From a bacterium (lineage in GTDB: Bacteria; Bacillota; Bacilli; Lactobacillales; Streptococcaceae): 64,000 nucleotides of DNA. The DNA is taken from positions 186,001-250,000 of the forward strand of contig CAJNCP010000001.1 of assembly GCA_905221295.1 (NCBI GenBank), given 5' to 3'. Position 1 is the stretch's first letter. Every line of letters starts with the position of its first letter. A program made the translations under genes and the position numbers. The notes under the pieces are model-generated. The model did no database searches. It was not told the origin of the DNA and worked only from the letters and a program-made list of their open reading frames with translations. Positions 62,461 to 64,000 of this stretch are shown here, in pieces.

Positions 62461-62532
62461 TGACTATTAAAGTAACCTACCAAAAGAAGTTTCAAACCGT
62501 CAAACAAGAGAAAGGAGCTAGCACTTATTGAT
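62461..62532 (+). CDS. Possible 23-residue peptide
   Basis: An ATG at 62461 after GAGG (8 bases) starts a 23-codon frame beginning MTIKVTYQKK and ending KGASTY. A -10-like TATACT is at 62423, about 35 bases upstream, and a clean terminator starts 3 bases after the stop. The product is basic and has no signal peptide. It has its own transcription signals, which is why I list it, but it could be a chance frame. Nothing suggests a function. Confidence 0.4.
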
Positions 62533-62533
62533 T

Positions 62534-62559
62534 AAAAAAGAGCGGGAACGCTCTTTTTG
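62534..62559 (+). terminator. Terminator after the short peptide frame
   Basis: AAAAAGAGCG-GGAA-CGCTCTTTTT, a perfect stem with a 4-base loop and a T-run. Confidence 0.92.
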
Positions 62560-62631
62560 TTTTAAAACTACTTTCAGACGATAGGTTTGAGGGAAGAGAA
62601 TCTAAAATCACTTTCTATTTAGCATTCTTTC

Positions 62632-62677
62632 TTGCATTGCTTTCCTAGATATGCTACAGTTGTGATAGCGATTACAA
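62632..62677 (+). promoter_or_regulatory. Promoter and cre site of the CE7 esterase gene
   Basis: TTGCAT (62632-62637), 17 bases, TACAGT (62655-62660). TGATAGCGATTACA at 62663-62676 matches 13 of 14 positions of the cre consensus TGNAARCGNWWWCA. It lies just after the -10 box, where CcpA would block transcription. Confidence 0.75.
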
Positions 62678-62694
62678 AACTAAAGGAGCATGCT

Positions 62695-63678
62695 ATGAAA
62701 AATCCAGCTTTACTAGAAGAAATCAAGACCTATAAAGGACGGGATGAGGTTCCAGAAGACTTTGATACTTTTTGGGATGAAGAGGTCAAAAAAGTTTCAT
62801 CTCTTCCAGCCTACCAGTTGGAGGAGAGAGATTTTCATATTCCACAAGTCAAGTGTTATGAGCTGACCTTTGAAGGAACCAATGAAGGCAAGGTCTATGC
62901 ACGCGTCGTCCTTCCAAAGAGTGAGGAGAAAGTTCCGTTAATCTTCCATTTCCATGGTTATATGGGACGTGGTTGGGACTGGACCGACATGCTGGCCTTC
63001 ACTGTGGCTGGTTACGGTGTTGTTTCCATGGACGTTCGTGGCCAGTCGGGCTATTCGCAAGATGGCTTGCGCTCTCCTTTGGGAAATACCGTTAAGGGAC
63101 ATATCATCCGTGGTGCTGTTGAAGGTCGAGACCAGCTCTTTTATAAGGATGTCTATCTGGATATTTACCAGTTGATCGAAATTATTGCAAGTCTGCCACA
63201 GGTAGATGAGGAAAGACTTTCTAGCTATGGTGCCTCACAAGGCGGTGCTTTAGCCCTGGTTGCAGCAGCACTCAATCCTCGGATTCAGAAAACAGTTGCC
63301 ATCTATCCCTTCTTGTCAGACTTTAGACGAGTGCTTGAGATTGGCAATACCAGTGAAGCCTATGATGAACTCTTCCGTTATTTTAAGTTTCACGATCCCT
63401 TCCACGAAACAGAGGAGGAAATCATGGTGACCCTTGCCTATATCGATGTGAAAAATCTTGCCCATCGTATTCAAGGTGAGGTCAAGATGATTACGGGCTT
63501 GGACGACGATGTTTGCTATCCTATAACCCAGTTTGCGATTTACAATCGTCTGACTTGCGATAAGGCCTATCGTATCATGCCTGAGTATGCTCACGAAGCC
63601 ATGAATGTCTTTGTCAATGACCAAGTCTACAACTGGCTCTGTAGTAGTGAGATTCATTTCTCCTATGTAAAAAAATAA
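62695..63678 (+). CDS. Acetyl xylan esterase / cephalosporin C deacetylase (CE7 family)
   Basis: A 327-residue esterase: nucleophile in SYGASQGGAL (Ser181), acid Asp in TGLDDDVCYP (about 270-272) and His in YAHEAMNVF (His300), plus the N-terminal DEVPEDFDTFWDEEVKK lobe typical of CE7. The family removes acetyl groups from short sugar chains and cephalosporin C; the natural substrate here may be acetylated oligosaccharides. AAAGGAG lies 7 bases before the ATG at 62695. A cre site and promoter lie directly upstream. Confidence 0.92.
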   Translation: MKNPALLEEIKTYKGRDEVPEDFDTFWDEEVKKVSSLPAYQLEERDFHIPQVKCYELTFEGTNEGKVYARVVLPKSEEKVPLIFHFHGYMGRGWDWTDMLAFTVAGYGVVSMDVRGQSGYSQDGLRSPLGNTVKGHIIRGAVEGRDQLFYKDVYLDIYQLIEIIASLPQVDEERLSSYGASQGGALALVAAALNPRIQKTVAIYPFLSDFRRVLEIGNTSEAYDELFRYFKFHDPFHETEEEIMVTLAYIDVKNLAHRIQGEVKMITGLDDDVCYPITQFAIYNRLTCDKAYRIMPEYAHEAMNVFVNDQVYNWLCSSEIHFSYVKK

Positions 63679-63683
63679 GTTTA

Positions 63684-63710
63684 AGAGAGCCTTGAGCTCC
63701 CTTTTTGTTT
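63684..63710 (+). terminator. Weak terminator after the esterase gene
   Basis: GAGAGC pairs imperfectly with GCTCCC around CTTGA and is followed by TTTTTG; only 4-5 pairs hold. Confidence 0.5.
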
Positions 63711-63812
63711 TCCAAAATCGAAAAGTACTTTCAGGAAACTTGAAATATTGAAATAGTTTTAAAAGTAAAATCTATTCTATATCAATTTAGCTATAAAGTT
63801 CAAAGTTTATTG

Positions 63813-63960
63813 TATAATGAGGGAAAGGTATTATGCGAAAGGAGGAAACTTTCCGCTGTTTGGTCAGAGAGTAAGAGCAGTGGACGTTTGAAGAATGGGA
63901 GGTCTCATTCAGTCGGTTACTTTCTTTTTACTTGTTTAGTTGGAGGAACTAAAAATTTTA
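63813..63960 (+). other. Leader region of an unseen downstream gene
   Basis: TATAAT at 63813 is followed at 63833 by a possible 13-codon frame MRKEETFRCLVRE (with GAAAGG before it) ending at 63874, then a purine-rich stretch with GAGAGTAAG and GCAGTGGACG, and a GGAGGA at 63942. The next gene's start is not clear before the window ends: ATT at 63955 is in frame with an open frame, and ATG at 63993 is the only ATG there. It may be a structured or attenuated leader; I recognise no T-box terminal consensus in what is shown. Confidence 0.4.
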
Positions 63961-64000
63961 AGAAAAAAAGAAAGCGCTTTATTTACGAAGAATATGAAAG

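Noticed and set aside
1..64000. CRISPR array, prophage, rRNA operon or BOX elements
   Set aside because: I looked for regularly spaced repeats, phage structural genes, rRNA sequence and the BOX consensus and saw none.

Overview
The window is chromosomal DNA of a low-GC Gram-positive coccus, most likely a Mitis-group Streptococcus (S. mitis, S. oralis or a pneumococcus relative). The evidence is the gene content: the psaBCA-tpx-psaR manganese locus next to pepO, the universal sugar ATPase msmK, the nrdR-dnaB-dnaI chain, a streptococcal MET-box in front of metE, a WalR-type box and cre sites, all with protein sequences of the pneumococcal type. From memory, several of these blocks (metE-pnp-cysS, msmK, relA-psa, rarA-prmA-pepF, nrdR-secA-recG) sit at separate places in S. 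pneumoniae, and I saw no BOX elements. I therefore favour a sibling species over S. pneumoniae itself.

Layout. 1-2.4 kb is accessory: the tail of a DUF4238-like gene, a YbgA/endonuclease V-like gene pair and a toxin-antitoxin pair. 2.7-5.9 kb is methionine synthesis (metE-metF). 5.9-6.6 kb is a repeat-rich intergenic region with a possible short mobile element and a tandem structured leader. 6.6-12.9 kb is pnp-cysE-(phosphorylase remnant)-DHFR-like-cysS-mrnC-PucR-type regulator. 13-17.4 kb holds msmK, relA and dtd. 17.5-23.4 kb is the manganese/oxidative-stress locus with divergent pepO. 24.5-27.8 kb is an Rrf2-controlled oxidoreductase operon in which two of four genes are broken. 28-29.6 kb holds tRNA-Lys, 6S RNA and rarA. 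29.7-36.9 kb has DUF3013, an M50-like membrane protease, NUDIX, GNAT, prmA-rsmE-pepF and a lipoprotein. 37-37.9 kb is an internally deleted IS3-family element. 38-45.8 kb has a lipoprotein, aquaporin, thioredoxin, a MarR/LrgAB cluster and two ABC systems. 45.9-50.5 kb is nrdR-dnaB-dnaI-nitroreductase-der. 50.7-54 kb is a TPM/LemA pair, small membrane proteins and a HEAT-repeat protein. 54.2-62.4 kb is secA, two tandem DAHP synthases, acpS, alr and recG. 62.4-64 kb has a short peptide gene, an acetyl-esterase gene and the 5' region of an unseen gene.

How the parts fit. Sulfur amino-acid supply (metE, metF, cysE, cysS), manganese homeostasis with peroxide defence (psa, tpx, trxA), sugar-dependent control (msmK, the esterase, both with cre-like sites), RNA turnover and translation (pnp, mrnC, prmA, rsmE, dtd, relA) and replication restart (dnaB, dnaI, rarA, recG) dominate. 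The most unusual signal is a structured element of about 85-100 nt present three times: twice in tandem before pnp and once directly before prmA. It keeps its internal spacing while its hairpin stems change in a compensatory way. Other notable points are clear operator pairs for the Rrf2, MarR and GntR regulators and a perfect WalR-type repeat before the TPM-domain gene.
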